Below the pieces are notes generated by a model. The model made no database searches. It was not told the DNA's origin and saw only the letters and a list, made by a program, of their open reading frames with translations. The translations under genes were made by a program, and so were the position numbers. 64,000 nt of DNA from Candidatus Thiodictyon syntrophicum (GTDB taxonomy: Bacteria; Pseudomonadota; Gammaproteobacteria; Chromatiales; Chromatiaceae), in the NCBI RefSeq assembly GCF_002813775.1, contig NZ_CP020370.1, forward strand, positions 828,501-892,500. The letters are read 5' to 3'. This document shows, in pieces, positions 26,766-34,664 of this stretch; position 1 is the stretch's first letter; the number at the start of each line of letters is the position of its first letter.

Positions 26766-26805
26766 GACGGTAGGCTGAGCTTCGATAATCTGCGGTGTAC
26801 GTCAT

Positions 26806-27166
26806 GCGAGAGTGCCAGTAAAGACCGATGTTGTCACCTGGAGGCCGGCGGTTGTTGGAAGGTCAGGGGTATAGCTCATCTGCCAGCGACCAGCTACGAG
26901 TCAATCCAGGCCGGACGGGGCATTCGCCCCGTCCGAAACGCTTTCTCCGGACCCGCAGACTTGCGGCAGGGTTCAGCGCCGGAATAAACCCTCGGGACGG
27001 GGCGGATGCCCCGTCCCGCCCGCAAGAACTGCGACGCCGCGTTTTCCGCCCGGCTCGTCGCGGCTGAAGCCGCTCCCACAGCGTCGCTGCGCGACTCTTG
27101 CGATGAGGCCTCGGCCCGCGGTGCGGGATTGTCCCGCGCCGCTGGGAATTGCAGGTCGTCTGCGCG
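26806..27166. other. Gene-free stretch with two REP-like hairpins
   Basis: This 361-bp region lies between the HEPN start and the end of rnr. Two GC palindromes stand out: CGGACGGGGCATTCGCCCCG at 26912 (arms extend to 26935) and CGGGACGGGGCGGATGCCCC at 26993 (arms extend to 27018). Both have the GACGGGGC/GCCCCGTC edges of REP-type repeats. A third phrase, CGCGGCTGAAGCCGCTCCCA at about 27059, is another common palindrome. No gene or T-tract terminator is visible. Confidence 0.6.
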
Positions 27167-29638
27167 TCAGGCCTTGCGCCGCCGCCGCTTCGCGTCCGGC
27201 TTGCCGCCCTCGGCCGGTGCCTCGCCCGGCGCCAGCACGAAGTCGATCTTGCGATCGTCCAGATTGACCGCGGCCACCTGGATGCGCAGCCGGTCGCCCA
27301 GGCGGTAGACATTGCCGCTGCGCTCGCCCTGGAGGCGGTGGCCGATGGGGTCGAAGTGGTAGTAGTCGTTGTCGAGCGCGGTGATGTGGACCAGGCCGTC
27401 GATGTGGATGGCGTCGAGCTGCACGAAGATGCCGAAGGAGGTGACGCTGGTGATGGTGCCGTCGAATTGCTCGCCGAGCTTGTCCTGCATGAACTCGCAT
27501 TTGAGCCAGTCGTTGGCGTCGCGGGTCGCCTCGTCGGCGCGCCGCTCGGTGCCGGAGCAGTGCTCGCCGATCTGCTGCAGGTCGGACTTGGAATAGTCGA
27601 GATCCGCCGCGGTGCCGTCCGCCAGCAGGTGCTTGATGATGCGATGGACGATCAGATCCGGGTAGCGGCGGATGGGGGAGGTGAAGTGGGTGTAGGCGGG
27701 GAAGGCGAGGCCGAAGTGACCCACGTTCTCGGCGCTGTACATGGCCTGCTGCATGGAGCGCAGGAGCACCGTCTGGATCAGGGCGCGGTCGGGCCTGTCT
27801 TTGACCTCGCGCAGCAATTGGGCATAGTCGGCCGCGACCGGCTTGTCCCCGCCCGGGAGCTTGAGCGCGAGTTGGCCCAGGAATTCGCGCAGGTCGCTCA
27901 ACTTCTCCTGGCTCGGCAGGTCGTGGATGCGATAGATGGCCGGGATCTTCTTGCGCTCGAAGTGCCGTGCCGCCGCCACGTTGGCGGCCAACATGCACTC
28001 CTCGATCAGGCGGTGGGCGTCGTTGCGTACCACCGGGACCACGGCGCTGATGCGGCCCTGCTCGTTGAACTCGAACTTGGTTTCGGTGCTGTCGAAGTCG
28101 ATGGCCCCGCGCTCCACCCGGGCGGCGTGCAGCACCAGATAGAGTGCGTGCAGGTCCTGGAGGTGGGGCAGCACCGCTTTATGCTGCTCGCACAGGGCCG
28201 GGTCCCGGTCCACGATCATAGCCGCCACCTGGTCATAGGTCAGGCGCGCCTTGGAGCGCATCACCGCCTGGAAGAAGCGGGTGCGGGTGACTTTGCCCTC
28301 GGCGTCGATATAGAGTTCCGCGGTCATGCAGAGCCGGTCCACGTCCGGGTTCAGTGAGCACAGTCCGTTGGACAGGACCTCCGGCAGCATGGGGATGACC
28401 CGGTCCGGGAAATAGACCGAGTTACCGCGCTCCAGGGCCTCGGTGTCGAGCGCGGTGCCGGGGACCACATAGGAGGAGACATCGGCGATGGAGACCAGGA
28501 GCTTCCAGCCCTTGGGCTTGCGCTCGCAATAGACGGCGTCGTCGAAGTCGCGGGCGTCGGCCCCGTCGATGGTGACGAGCGCGAGCTTGCGCAGGTCCGT
28601 GCGGCCCGCCTTGGCGGACTCGGGTACCTCCGGGGTGAGCCCGGCGACCTCGGCTGCGACTTCCGGGGGCCACGCGACCGGCAGGTCGTGGGCGCGGATG
28701 GCGATGTCGGTCTCCATCCCCGGGGCCATGTGGTCGCCCAGGACCTCGCGGACCCGGCCGATGGGCTGGGTGCGGCCGGTCGGCTGGTCGGTGATCTCGG
28801 CCACCACGATCTGGCCGTGGGTGGCGCCGCCCAGGCGGTCACTGGGGATGATGACGTCGTGGGAGAGGCGCTTGTTGTCCGGCGCCACGAAGCCGACGCC
28901 GCTCTCCTGATAGAGGCGGCCCACCACGGTGCGGGTGTTGCGCTCCAGCGTCTCCACCAGCGACCCCTCCAGGCGCCCGCGGCGGTCGCGCCCGCTGACC
29001 CGTACCACCACACGGTCCCCATGGAACAGCGTCTTCATGTCCTTGGGGTAGAGATAGAGGTCGTCGCCGCCGTCGTCCGGCCGCACGAAGCCGAAGCCGT
29101 CGGGGTGACCGATCACCCGCCCGGCGATCAGGTCCTTGTGGTTGACGATGCAGAAGGCGTCCTTGCGGTTGCGCAGGAGTTGCCCGTCCCGAACCATGGC
29201 GCCCAAGCGTCGCTCCAGGGCGGTGAGGTCGGGCTCGGTGGTCAGTTCCAGGGTCGCCGCGATCTCGGCGAAGGCGAGCGGGGCGCCGTGGGCGGTCAGG
29301 GTGTCGAGGATGAACTCCCGGCTCGGGATGGGGTTCTCGTATTTCTTCGCCTCGCGCTGGCGGTTGGGGTCCTTGTCCCGGGCGCCGGTCTCCCGCGTGC
29401 CCTTGGCGGCGGGCTTGGGGGTGGACCTGGGGGCGCGCTTTGGCGCAGTTGCGGCGACGCCGGGCGCCTCAATGGGCAGGGTATCCGCCCGGGGGGCCTC
29501 TTGGGTCGCCTTGGCTGCGGGCTTGCGGCGGGGCTTCTTAGGCGGCGACGGGGCGGTCGGCGCGGAATCTGGGGGGACGGCCTGCGGATCCGCGGCCTGG
29601 CCTTCGGTCTGGTTGTCGGTAGTTTTGCGTCTGGTCAC
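27167..29638 (-). CDS. rnr: Ribonuclease R
   Basis: An 823-residue 3'-to-5' exoribonuclease of the RNB family, which degrades structured RNA and takes part in rRNA and tmRNA quality control. Residues about 1-95 are a low-complexity basic, Pro/Ala-rich extension (KKPRRKPAAKATQEAPR) longer than in E. coli. An RNase-R helix-turn-helix (SREFILDTLTAHGAPLAF), two cold-shock domains (FGFVRPDDGGDDLYLYPKDM; GVGFVAPDNKR), the RNB core with metal-binding Asp residues (TIDGADARDFDDAVYCE) and a C-terminal S1 domain (GTITSVTSFGIFVQLDAI) follow. The C-terminus is basic. The start is GTG at 29638. Confidence 0.96.
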   Translation of the reverse strand: MTRRKTTDNQTEGQAADPQAVPPDSAPTAPSPPKKPRRKPAAKATQEAPRADTLPIEAPGVAATAPKRAPRSTPKPAAKGTRETGARDKDPNRQREAKKYENPIPSREFILDTLTAHGAPLAFAEIAATLELTTEPDLTALERRLGAMVRDGQLLRNRKDAFCIVNHKDLIAGRVIGHPDGFGFVRPDDGGDDLYLYPKDMKTLFHGDRVVVRVSGRDRRGRLEGSLVETLERNTRTVVGRLYQESGVGFVAPDNKRLSHDVIIPSDRLGGATHGQIVVAEITDQPTGRTQPIGRVREVLGDHMAPGMETDIAIRAHDLPVAWPPEVAAEVAGLTPEVPESAKAGRTDLRKLALVTIDGADARDFDDAVYCERKPKGWKLLVSIADVSSYVVPGTALDTEALERGNSVYFPDRVIPMLPEVLSNGLCSLNPDVDRLCMTAELYIDAEGKVTRTRFFQAVMRSKARLTYDQVAAMIVDRDPALCEQHKAVLPHLQDLHALYLVLHAARVERGAIDFDSTETKFEFNEQGRISAVVPVVRNDAHRLIEECMLAANVAAARHFERKKIPAIYRIHDLPSQEKLSDLREFLGQLALKLPGGDKPVAADYAQLLREVKDRPDRALIQTVLLRSMQQAMYSAENVGHFGLAFPAYTHFTSPIRRYPDLIVHRIIKHLLADGTAADLDYSKSDLQQIGEHCSGTERRADEATRDANDWLKCEFMQDKLGEQFDGTITSVTSFGIFVQLDAIHIDGLVHITALDNDYYHFDPIGHRLQGERSGNVYRLGDRLRIQVAAVNLDDRKIDFVLAPGEAPAEGGKPDAKRRRRKA

Positions 29639-29691
29639 GTGGTGTTACTGAGTATGTCTTTGGTCTGCGGCTAAGACCGTGTAGTGTATCG

Positions 29692-29720
29692 TTGACAAGC
29701 CCGCCCTGTCTCACTAACAT
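29692..29720 (+). promoter_or_regulatory. Sigma-70-type promoter for tRNA-Leu
   Basis: A perfect -35 TTGACA at 29692-29697 and -10 TAACAT at 29715-29720, separated by 17 bp. Transcription would begin near 29727, about 45 bp before the mature tRNA, as usual for stable RNA genes. The discriminator is G/C-rich. Confidence 0.8.
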
Positions 29721-29770
29721 GCCCGCTCCCGTCAGGCCGTCTCCCCCGTGAGTCGCCCCGATCCGGAAAA

Positions 29771-29855
29771 GCCGAGATGGCGGAATTGGTAGACGCGCTA
29801 GTTTCAGGTATTAGTGGGGCAACCCGTGGAGGTTCGAGTCCTCTTCTCGGCACCA
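29771..29855 (+). tRNA. tRNA-Leu (anticodon CAG)
   Basis: A class II tRNA of 85 nt with encoded CCA. The acceptor stem GCCGAGA pairs with TCTCGGC, the D-arm contains GGTAGAC, the anticodon loop is TTCAGGT with CAG, and the short variable arm is built on GGGGCAACCC. The T-arm is GAGGTTCGAGTCCTC. It closely resembles other gammaproteobacterial tRNA-Leu(CAG), which reads CUG codons, the dominant leucine codon in this genome. It is followed by its own terminator. Confidence 0.95.
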
Positions 29856-29892
29856 ACTCCTGATCAGCCGACATGCTGATCAAAAGACAAAT

Positions 29893-29922
29893 AAAGCACT
29901 GTGAAAACAGTGCTTTTTTTTT
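29893..29922 (+). terminator. Rho-independent terminator of tRNA-Leu
   Basis: AAAGCACTG and CAGTGCTTT form a stable stem around a short TGAAAA loop, followed by a run of nine T. It lies 38 bp after the tRNA CCA end. It is the clearest intrinsic terminator in the window. Confidence 0.92.
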
Positions 29923-29966
29923 GGGCTTGCTCCTGGGGCCGGGCGGCGGCGCTTGGTCCGCACAGC

Positions 29967-30118
29967 GGACCCTACAGTTACAGCTACCGGACGTTCTCTC
30001 GGACCGGGCGGCGTTGTCGTTGTCGTTGTCGTAATCGTGGTCGGATTATTCGATTACGACAACGACAACGACAACGTACCCGGGATCTCGGTCACCACAT
30101 CAGTTCTGATCGCACCCC
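29967..30118. mobile_element. MITE-like hexamer element, subfamily A, reverse orientation (A3)
   Basis: The internal parts appear in the opposite order to the 10681 copy: ACCCTACAGTTACAGCTACC, GGACGTTCTC, the GTTGTC arm, a GGTCGGATTATTCGATTACG loop, the GACAAC arm, CCCGGGATCTCGGTCACCAC and the terminal repeat CATCAGTTCTGATCGCACCC ending at 30118. Only one terminal repeat is kept. Its right 19 bp overlap the 3' end of the diguanylate cyclase gene and provide its last codons and stop. Confidence 0.75.
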
Positions 30119-31278
30119 GTGCCCATCACCCGGTTGCGCCCCCCATGCTTGGCCGCGTACATCGCCTGATCGGCACGGCGCAGCAGGTCGTCCACGGTGT
30201 CGTCCGGGGTGAAGCCGGCCACGCCGATGCTGACCGTGACTGAAATCGCCCGCTCGCCGACGATGACCCACTGTTCGGCGATGCTCGCGCGCAGCTTCTC
30301 GGCGATCGGCAGCGCGCCCTCATAGGGGCAGTCGGGCAGCAATACCACGAACTCCTCGCCGCCCCAGCGTCCGGCCCCATCGCCGCGGCGCCGGTCGCGT
30401 TGGATCGCGGCGGCGACCGTCGCCAACACCGCATCACCGGTTTCGTGGCCGTAGGTGTCGTTGACGTGCTTGAAGTGGTCGACGTCCAGGGACAGTAAGG
30501 CGAGCGGGCGGTGTTCGATCCGGGCCCGCCGGACCTCCACCTCCAGCCAGGTCTTCATGGCCTGCCGGCTGGTGAGACCAGTCAATACATCGGTGCTCGC
30601 CAGATGCTCCAGGCGCAGGTTGCTGTCCTGGAGTTGCTCCTGAAAGCGGTCGCTGATGAGGACCAACTTGTTCAGCCGGCGCAGGAGCTTCTCATAGCGC
30701 TCCGCCAGGTCCGCCAGCGGCGCGGCCAGCGGCGAGCCCGCGTGCGCCGGGTCGGACAGGGTCGCGTGCACCCGGTTGAGCGCGCTGTCGGATACCGGCG
30801 CGCCGACCGGGCGCGGCCCGGCGGGCGTCGGCAGCGGCGCCCGGACCCGTCCGCCGTAACGCTCCTCGAGACAGCCCGCGCAGACCCCGCGGGCGAGCCC
30901 CAGGTCAGCATGGTGCTTCAGGAACTCCCCGACCCGGGACTGGTAGTGGTCGTCCAGGTGAATCCGGCCGCAATAGCGGCACACCGGCAGCCCCAACTCG
31001 CGCAACTGGCGAAACTGCCCATTGACCGCCTCCAGGCGTTCGATCAGGTCGCGGCTTGACGCCTGATAGCGGTCCGCAATCGCCAGCACCTTGTCCAGAC
31101 GCGCGGCGAGCCGCCCATGGCGCTCCAGCAACAGGCGATATTCGGCCGGCCAGTCGACCGGCATCCCGGCCGCCAGGGCGGCCCGCAGGGCCTGGGCGCG
31201 GGTGGCGATCGCCGCCTCGGCGGGGCCCACACCGTCGTCGAGCCCGCGGCCGTCATCAAGGTCGACCGCGTCATCCAC
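30100..31278 (-). CDS. GGEEF diguanylate cyclase of the Sia-type operon
   Basis: A 392-residue protein predicted to make cyclic di-GMP. The C-terminal GGDEF domain has TDVLTGLTSRQA, LSLDVDHFKHVNDTYGH and the active-site loop GRWGGEEFVVLLP (GGEEF, a functional variant). The N-terminal half is helical and includes two Cys-x2-Cys pairs (VCRYCGRIH; GVCAGCLEERY), probably a zinc-binding sensor element. In SiaABCD pathways the cyclase is activated by unphosphorylated SiaC. GTG at 31278 overlaps the SiaC stop by 8 bp. The last four codons and the stop come from the terminal repeat of an inserted element (30098-30118), so the native C-terminus may have been replaced. Confidence 0.88.
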   Translation of the reverse strand: MDDAVDLDDGRGLDDGVGPAEAAIATRAQALRAALAAGMPVDWPAEYRLLLERHGRLAARLDKVLAIADRYQASSRDLIERLEAVNGQFRQLRELGLPVCRYCGRIHLDDHYQSRVGEFLKHHADLGLARGVCAGCLEERYGGRVRAPLPTPAGPRPVGAPVSDSALNRVHATLSDPAHAGSPLAAPLADLAERYEKLLRRLNKLVLISDRFQEQLQDSNLRLEHLASTDVLTGLTSRQAMKTWLEVEVRRARIEHRPLALLSLDVDHFKHVNDTYGHETGDAVLATVAAAIQRDRRRGDGAGRWGGEEFVVLLPDCPYEGALPIAEKLRASIAEQWVIVGERAISVTVSIGVAGFTPDDTVDDLLRRADQAMYAAKHGGRNRVMGTGCDQN

Positions 31279-31651
31279 GGGCAGGGACCGTCTCGAACGG
31301 GAAGCTGACCTCCTCCCTGAATTCCTCCGCGAGTTCCAGTGCCCGGCCATTGTCCGGGTCGTAATACCAGTGCATCAGGACCGGCTGGCCGTGGCGCCAG
31401 GCGTCCTCGAAGCGGTCGAGCAGGTCGAGCATGCACTTGGTGCTGCTGCTGTTCATATAGGGCATATTCACCGCGATGGTGATGGCCTCCCGGCGCTCGC
31501 CGAGATAGCCGTCCACCCAGGCCAGAATCGGCTCGAAAAACTGGAATGAGTTTTCCGGATAGGATTCGCCCTGCAGGGTCAGGGTACGGGTCTGCAGGGC
31601 AAAAGACACGCGCGGGGTCGTGCGGGTCTGCGGCAGGTCGAGTGATTCCAT
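31271..31651 (-). CDS. siaC: SiaC-family regulatory phosphoprotein (DUF1987)
   Basis: A 126-residue protein of the SiaC family. The conserved core VNMPYMNSSSTKCMLDLLDR contains the Ser/Thr cluster phosphorylated by SiaB kinases, and ESYPENSFQFFEPILAWV is the family N-terminal motif. In Pseudomonas, dephosphorylated SiaC binds and activates the SiaD diguanylate cyclase. The same order here (phosphatase, kinase, SiaC, cyclase) supports the same switch. The ATG at 31651 gives the typical family length; the upstream extension is not conserved-looking. Confidence 0.88.
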   Translation of the reverse strand: MESLDLPQTRTTPRVSFALQTRTLTLQGESYPENSFQFFEPILAWVDGYLGERREAITIAVNMPYMNSSSTKCMLDLLDRFEDAWRHGQPVLMHWYYDPDNGRALELAEEFREEVSFPFETVPARG

Positions 31652-31662
31652 GATCGGTCTTC

Positions 31663-32211
31663 TCAGATACGCACGAGGAGGCTGACGAATTCCCACTCAT
31701 CGGTGAGCGGGGTGCGTGCCAGCAGTATCGGCATTGCGGCCCGGCGGGCGATGTCCAGCAGGCCGAGGCCGGCGCCGCGGCTGCCCGGTTGGTGCGGCGC
31801 ACGCAGTTGCTCCTTGAAGCGGCGGCGCAGGGTCTCCTTATCCAGCCCATTCAATTCAGCGATGCGCCCGGCGAGCCCGGCCGCATCCGCGCGTGCGACC
31901 ACATTGCCGGCCCCCACGGCGAAGCGCTCGCCGTCCCACAGGATGGCGATGATGGCGCAGTCCGGGTTATGCGGCTGACCCGGGGTGAAGCCCTTGGCGG
32001 CGATATAGTTGCGGACGTTCTGGGCCAACTCCACATAGACCGCGAAGACATCGAGCAGGGCCGAATGCTCCGCCGCCCGCTGCGCCAGGTGTTGGCGCAC
32101 GGCCACGCCGAATTCCTCGATCAGGCCATGCGAGAAGGGCCCATTGAAGCAGATGAGCACGTCGTGCAGCGCGAAGTTGTTGCGCAGTTCAAACAGATCG
32201 ATGGTGGGCAT
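31663..32211 (-). CDS. siaB: SiaB-family protein kinase (DUF6272)
   Basis: A 182-residue GHKL-like kinase. FAVYVELAQNVRNYIAAKGF is the N-box (ELxQN) and GSRGAGLGLLDIARRA the G-box; ICFNGPFSHGLIEEFG is the family N-terminal phrase. It should phosphorylate SiaC and so keep the diguanylate cyclase off, with the PP2C phosphatase acting against it. It lies 11 bp upstream of siaC. Confidence 0.87.
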   Translation of the reverse strand: MPTIDLFELRNNFALHDVLICFNGPFSHGLIEEFGVAVRQHLAQRAAEHSALLDVFAVYVELAQNVRNYIAAKGFTPGQPHNPDCAIIAILWDGERFAVGAGNVVARADAAGLAGRIAELNGLDKETLRRRFKEQLRAPHQPGSRGAGLGLLDIARRAAMPILLARTPLTDEWEFVSLLVRI

Positions 32212-32258
32212 CGGCCACTCCTGGGGCTTGGTATCGAGTCAAGATAGTGAACCGTTCT

Positions 32259-33485
32259 CTAGGGCAAGGGGGCGGGGGCTTGGCCGTGCGCGCCGGCCAC
32301 CTGCCAACCCAGCACGGTCACGTCATCCCGGGGCGCGTGCGCCCCGGCATGGGCCAGCAATTGATTCCGGAGCGCGTCGCGCTGATCGATGCAGGGCGCG
32401 TGCCAATGCCGCTCCAGCACCTGCCTGAGCCCGTCGCGCCCGAAGGGCAAGCCGCGCGGGCCGCCCGGTTGGTCCAGCAGTCCGTCGCTGCACAGGTAAA
32501 ATGATTGGCGTGGTTGCAGCGCCACACTGTGACTGGCAAAGCGCTGGTCCGGCTTGGAGCGCTTATAGCCCAGGCTCGCGCGATCACCGCGCAGCTCCGC
32601 CAGTTGCCCATCGGCAACGATATAGAGCGGCAAATGGGCACCGGCAAAGACCAGCCGCCCCTGGTCCGGCTGAATCAGACAGATGGCCGCGTCCAGTCCG
32701 TCGTCCGAGGGGGCGGCGGCGGTATCCTGACGCAGCGTGGTGCGGATCGACTCATTGAGCCGCTGCAATAAGAGCGCGGGTGCATAGCAGTGTTCATCCC
32801 GGATGAGCCGCCGCAGCGCGGTGACCGCCAGCATCGACATCAGGGCGCCCGGCACCCCATGCCCGGTGCAGTCCAGGAGTGCGACCAGGCCGCCCTCGGG
32901 ACAGGTCTCCAGACAATAGATGTCACCGCCCACGATATCGCGCGGCAACCACAGACTGAAGGAATCGGCCAGATAGTCATTCAGGGCCCCGGGCGGGGGT
33001 AACAGGGCGGCCTGGATGCGTTGGGCATAGGCGATGCTGTCGGTCAGGTCGCGCAGCAGTTGCTCGGAGCGCTCCTTTTCCTGCCGCAGGTCCGCGAACG
33101 CCTGCTGCAACTGGCGCGTCATCTCATTGAAGGCGGTCGAAAAATCACCCATGAAATCGACCCGTTGGGAAAGGTCCCCGGCGGCGATCTGCTGCGTCTT
33201 CCAGGTCAGATGGCGCAGGTTGGCCTGGAGGCTCTTGAAGGATTGCAGCACCCGCATCTTACCCGCCGGGGGCGCGCGGTCCAACTCGCCGCGGGCCATC
33301 GAATACATGAAGTCGGCAAAGTCGTCATACTCGATGACGAGGCGGTTGAAATAGCCCACAAACTGATTGAACTCGTCCTGCGGATAATCTGCGGGCAAGA
33401 CCATGGGCGGCGGCTTTTCACCGCGCAGGATCCGCGACAGCGTTGCGGTCAACTGATCCAGGTGATGTTCGGCAACGGTGACCAT
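32259..33485 (-). CDS. PP2C/SpoIIE-type phosphatase (SiaA-like, cytosolic)
   Basis: A 408-residue protein. Residues about 1-110 are helical and include a HAMP-like coiled stretch (KTQQIAAGDLSQRVDFMGDF), with no membrane helices, unlike Pseudomonas SiaA, which is membrane-anchored. The SpoIIE domain begins at RIQAALLPP. Its metal-binding residues are in RDIVGGDIYCLE and LLDCTGHGVPGALMSM, and the C-terminal Asp in APRDDVTVLGW. It is expected to dephosphorylate SiaC. With no membrane sensor of its own it probably takes its signal from the V4R protein encoded just upstream. Confidence 0.87.
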   Translation of the reverse strand: MVTVAEHHLDQLTATLSRILRGEKPPPMVLPADYPQDEFNQFVGYFNRLVIEYDDFADFMYSMARGELDRAPPAGKMRVLQSFKSLQANLRHLTWKTQQIAAGDLSQRVDFMGDFSTAFNEMTRQLQQAFADLRQEKERSEQLLRDLTDSIAYAQRIQAALLPPPGALNDYLADSFSLWLPRDIVGGDIYCLETCPEGGLVALLDCTGHGVPGALMSMLAVTALRRLIRDEHCYAPALLLQRLNESIRTTLRQDTAAAPSDDGLDAAICLIQPDQGRLVFAGAHLPLYIVADGQLAELRGDRASLGYKRSKPDQRFASHSVALQPRQSFYLCSDGLLDQPGGPRGLPFGRDGLRQVLERHWHAPCIDQRDALRNQLLAHAGAHAPRDDVTVLGWQVAGAHGQAPAPLP

Positions 33486-33511
33486 GCGTCAGCGGCGGCG
33501 GTGCGGGCGCG

Positions 33512-34036
33512 TCAGAGCGCGTGCGCCTCGAAGCGGCATACGCGGTCCCCCGAGGCCCAGCAATCGACCTCGCGCACCTGAAATTCCCGCCCGGTGTGGG
33601 AACTCAGCAGGCCATGGATGAACCCCTCGTCATAGGTACAGACCTGCTCGCCGCAGACCGGCAGCCCGGAGCAATCCAGGTCCTCGGCCACCGTGAGGGT
33701 GAATCTGAGCCGTTCCAGGTCCGCCTGCTCGACGCGCAGGATGCCGATATTCAATTTCCGCAGTGCGTCCTGGAGATCGCCGACGAAGTCCGGGAAGCTA
33801 CCCTTCTTCGTCAGCACATGGGCATAAAACTGCACCCCGGCCTCGCGGCCGGCGTCATAGAAGACGCGGTCGGCATCCGCGACCCCCATCCGTTGGATGA
33901 GGACGTCGCGCAGCGTAAATTGCATCAGGCGATAGACCGCGACATTCATCGAGTCGCCCAGGTTGGGCCGACCCTCCGCGAGGTTGCCCAACATGGACCA
34001 GTCGAAGTGCGATTCGGTACGCTCTTCTTTGAACAT
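33512..34036 (-). CDS. V4R-domain sensor protein
   Basis: A 174-residue V4R (4-vinyl-reductase-type) small-molecule-binding protein. The C-terminal half has the conserved pattern AEDLDCSGLPVCGEQVCTYD, then GFIHGLLS and VDCWASGDRVCRFEAHAL, with Cys and Trp positions typical of the family. V4R domains bind hydrocarbons or other ligands in regulators and also occur in tetrapyrrole enzymes. As first gene of the Sia-type operon, 27 bp before the phosphatase, it is the likely input. The ligand cannot be told from sequence. Confidence 0.82.
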   Translation of the reverse strand: MFKEERTESHFDWSMLGNLAEGRPNLGDSMNVAVYRLMQFTLRDVLIQRMGVADADRVFYDAGREAGVQFYAHVLTKKGSFPDFVGDLQDALRKLNIGILRVEQADLERLRFTLTVAEDLDCSGLPVCGEQVCTYDEGFIHGLLSSHTGREFQVREVDCWASGDRVCRFEAHAL

Positions 34037-34664
34037 CGAGTCATCTCCCCGAGGTTGAATAAAGTGGGGCCGTAAGGGCTTGGGCCCTGTGGGTAAGTAC
34101 CCGGGAGCGGCGTGCCGGCGCTAAGAGTGCCGGGCTCCCATGCTACGCCCCGCCCCCGGATATCTTCAAGGCGCCGACCGTCTTTTGGTCCCGCCAAGCG
34201 GTGGGAGCGGCGTCCCGCCGCGATCGGGCTGGACGGGAAGCCCGGGTGGCGCACCTTGCGCGGGGCGGGTGCCCCCGCCTGCGGGAGGTGAGGGGCGGGC
34301 GTGGGCCCCCGTCTCTGTCGGAGCAGCGTCTCCCGGCGAAGGAGTGCGCAGCCAGCCGGGTGTGCCGGAGTTACGCCCTCCGGGCGCCCCGTGCACGCCC
34401 CGCGACATCGTGGCTGAGGGCCTTCCGATGGGCGATTCTCCACGCGTTCGGATTGACCTGAACAAATGCGTCCGTGCACTATTCGCCTACTGGGGCCTTA
34501 GGACCCGAGGCGCCGTTCTCGCGGCGCGATGGGCCGCGTTCCACGGCAGGATCGTCGGGTGTCGCGGAGCCAGGGCTCCGTCGAGTTCACCCGTAGCCCC
34601 TTGAGCTTGTGACCGATGTTCGCAGAACTGGATTTTCGGCCCGAAATGTCTTACAACAGTCGGC
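34037..34664. other. Gene-free stretch, 628 bp, upstream of the Sia operon and transposase
   Basis: The region between two divergent units holds no convincing gene. It is GC-rich, with scattered short palindromes (for example GGCGCC…GGCGCG near 34510-34527). Open frames on both strands are Pro/Arg/Gly-rich artefacts. The promoter of the Sia operon should lie near 34040-34150 but no clear -35/-10 pair is visible. The left end of the ISAs1 element probably falls near 34560-34660; I could not find terminal repeats. Confidence 0.5.

Larger units (their letters stand above)
25233..26805 (-). pseudogene. HEPN-like protein gene split by an insertion sequence
   Basis: Removing the insertion (25603-26765) and one copy of its 8-bp target repeat restores a continuous frame of 137 codons from the ATG at 26805. 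It starts MTYTADYRSSAYRHLAAADA, continues with VAGYLYGIAAECAIKAMM (the helix pattern of HEPN-family proteins), and closes with HTDMCYCKGNEIDDSW. The insertion is after codon 13. HEPN proteins are often RNases in conflict systems, but no clear R-x4-6-H site is visible. It was the first gene of the operon, 9 bp before the KGGVGR gene, so the insertion may silence the whole set unless the IS supplies a promoter. Confidence 0.75.

Noticed and set aside
26912..27018. Rho-independent terminators for rnr
   Set aside because: The two GC palindromes lack T-runs on either strand and look like REP elements; they may still affect transcript ends.
34166..34465. Possible small gene in the gap before the ISAs1 element
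   Set aside because: Composition is Pro/Gly/Arg-rich on all frames with no RBS and no conserved phrase.
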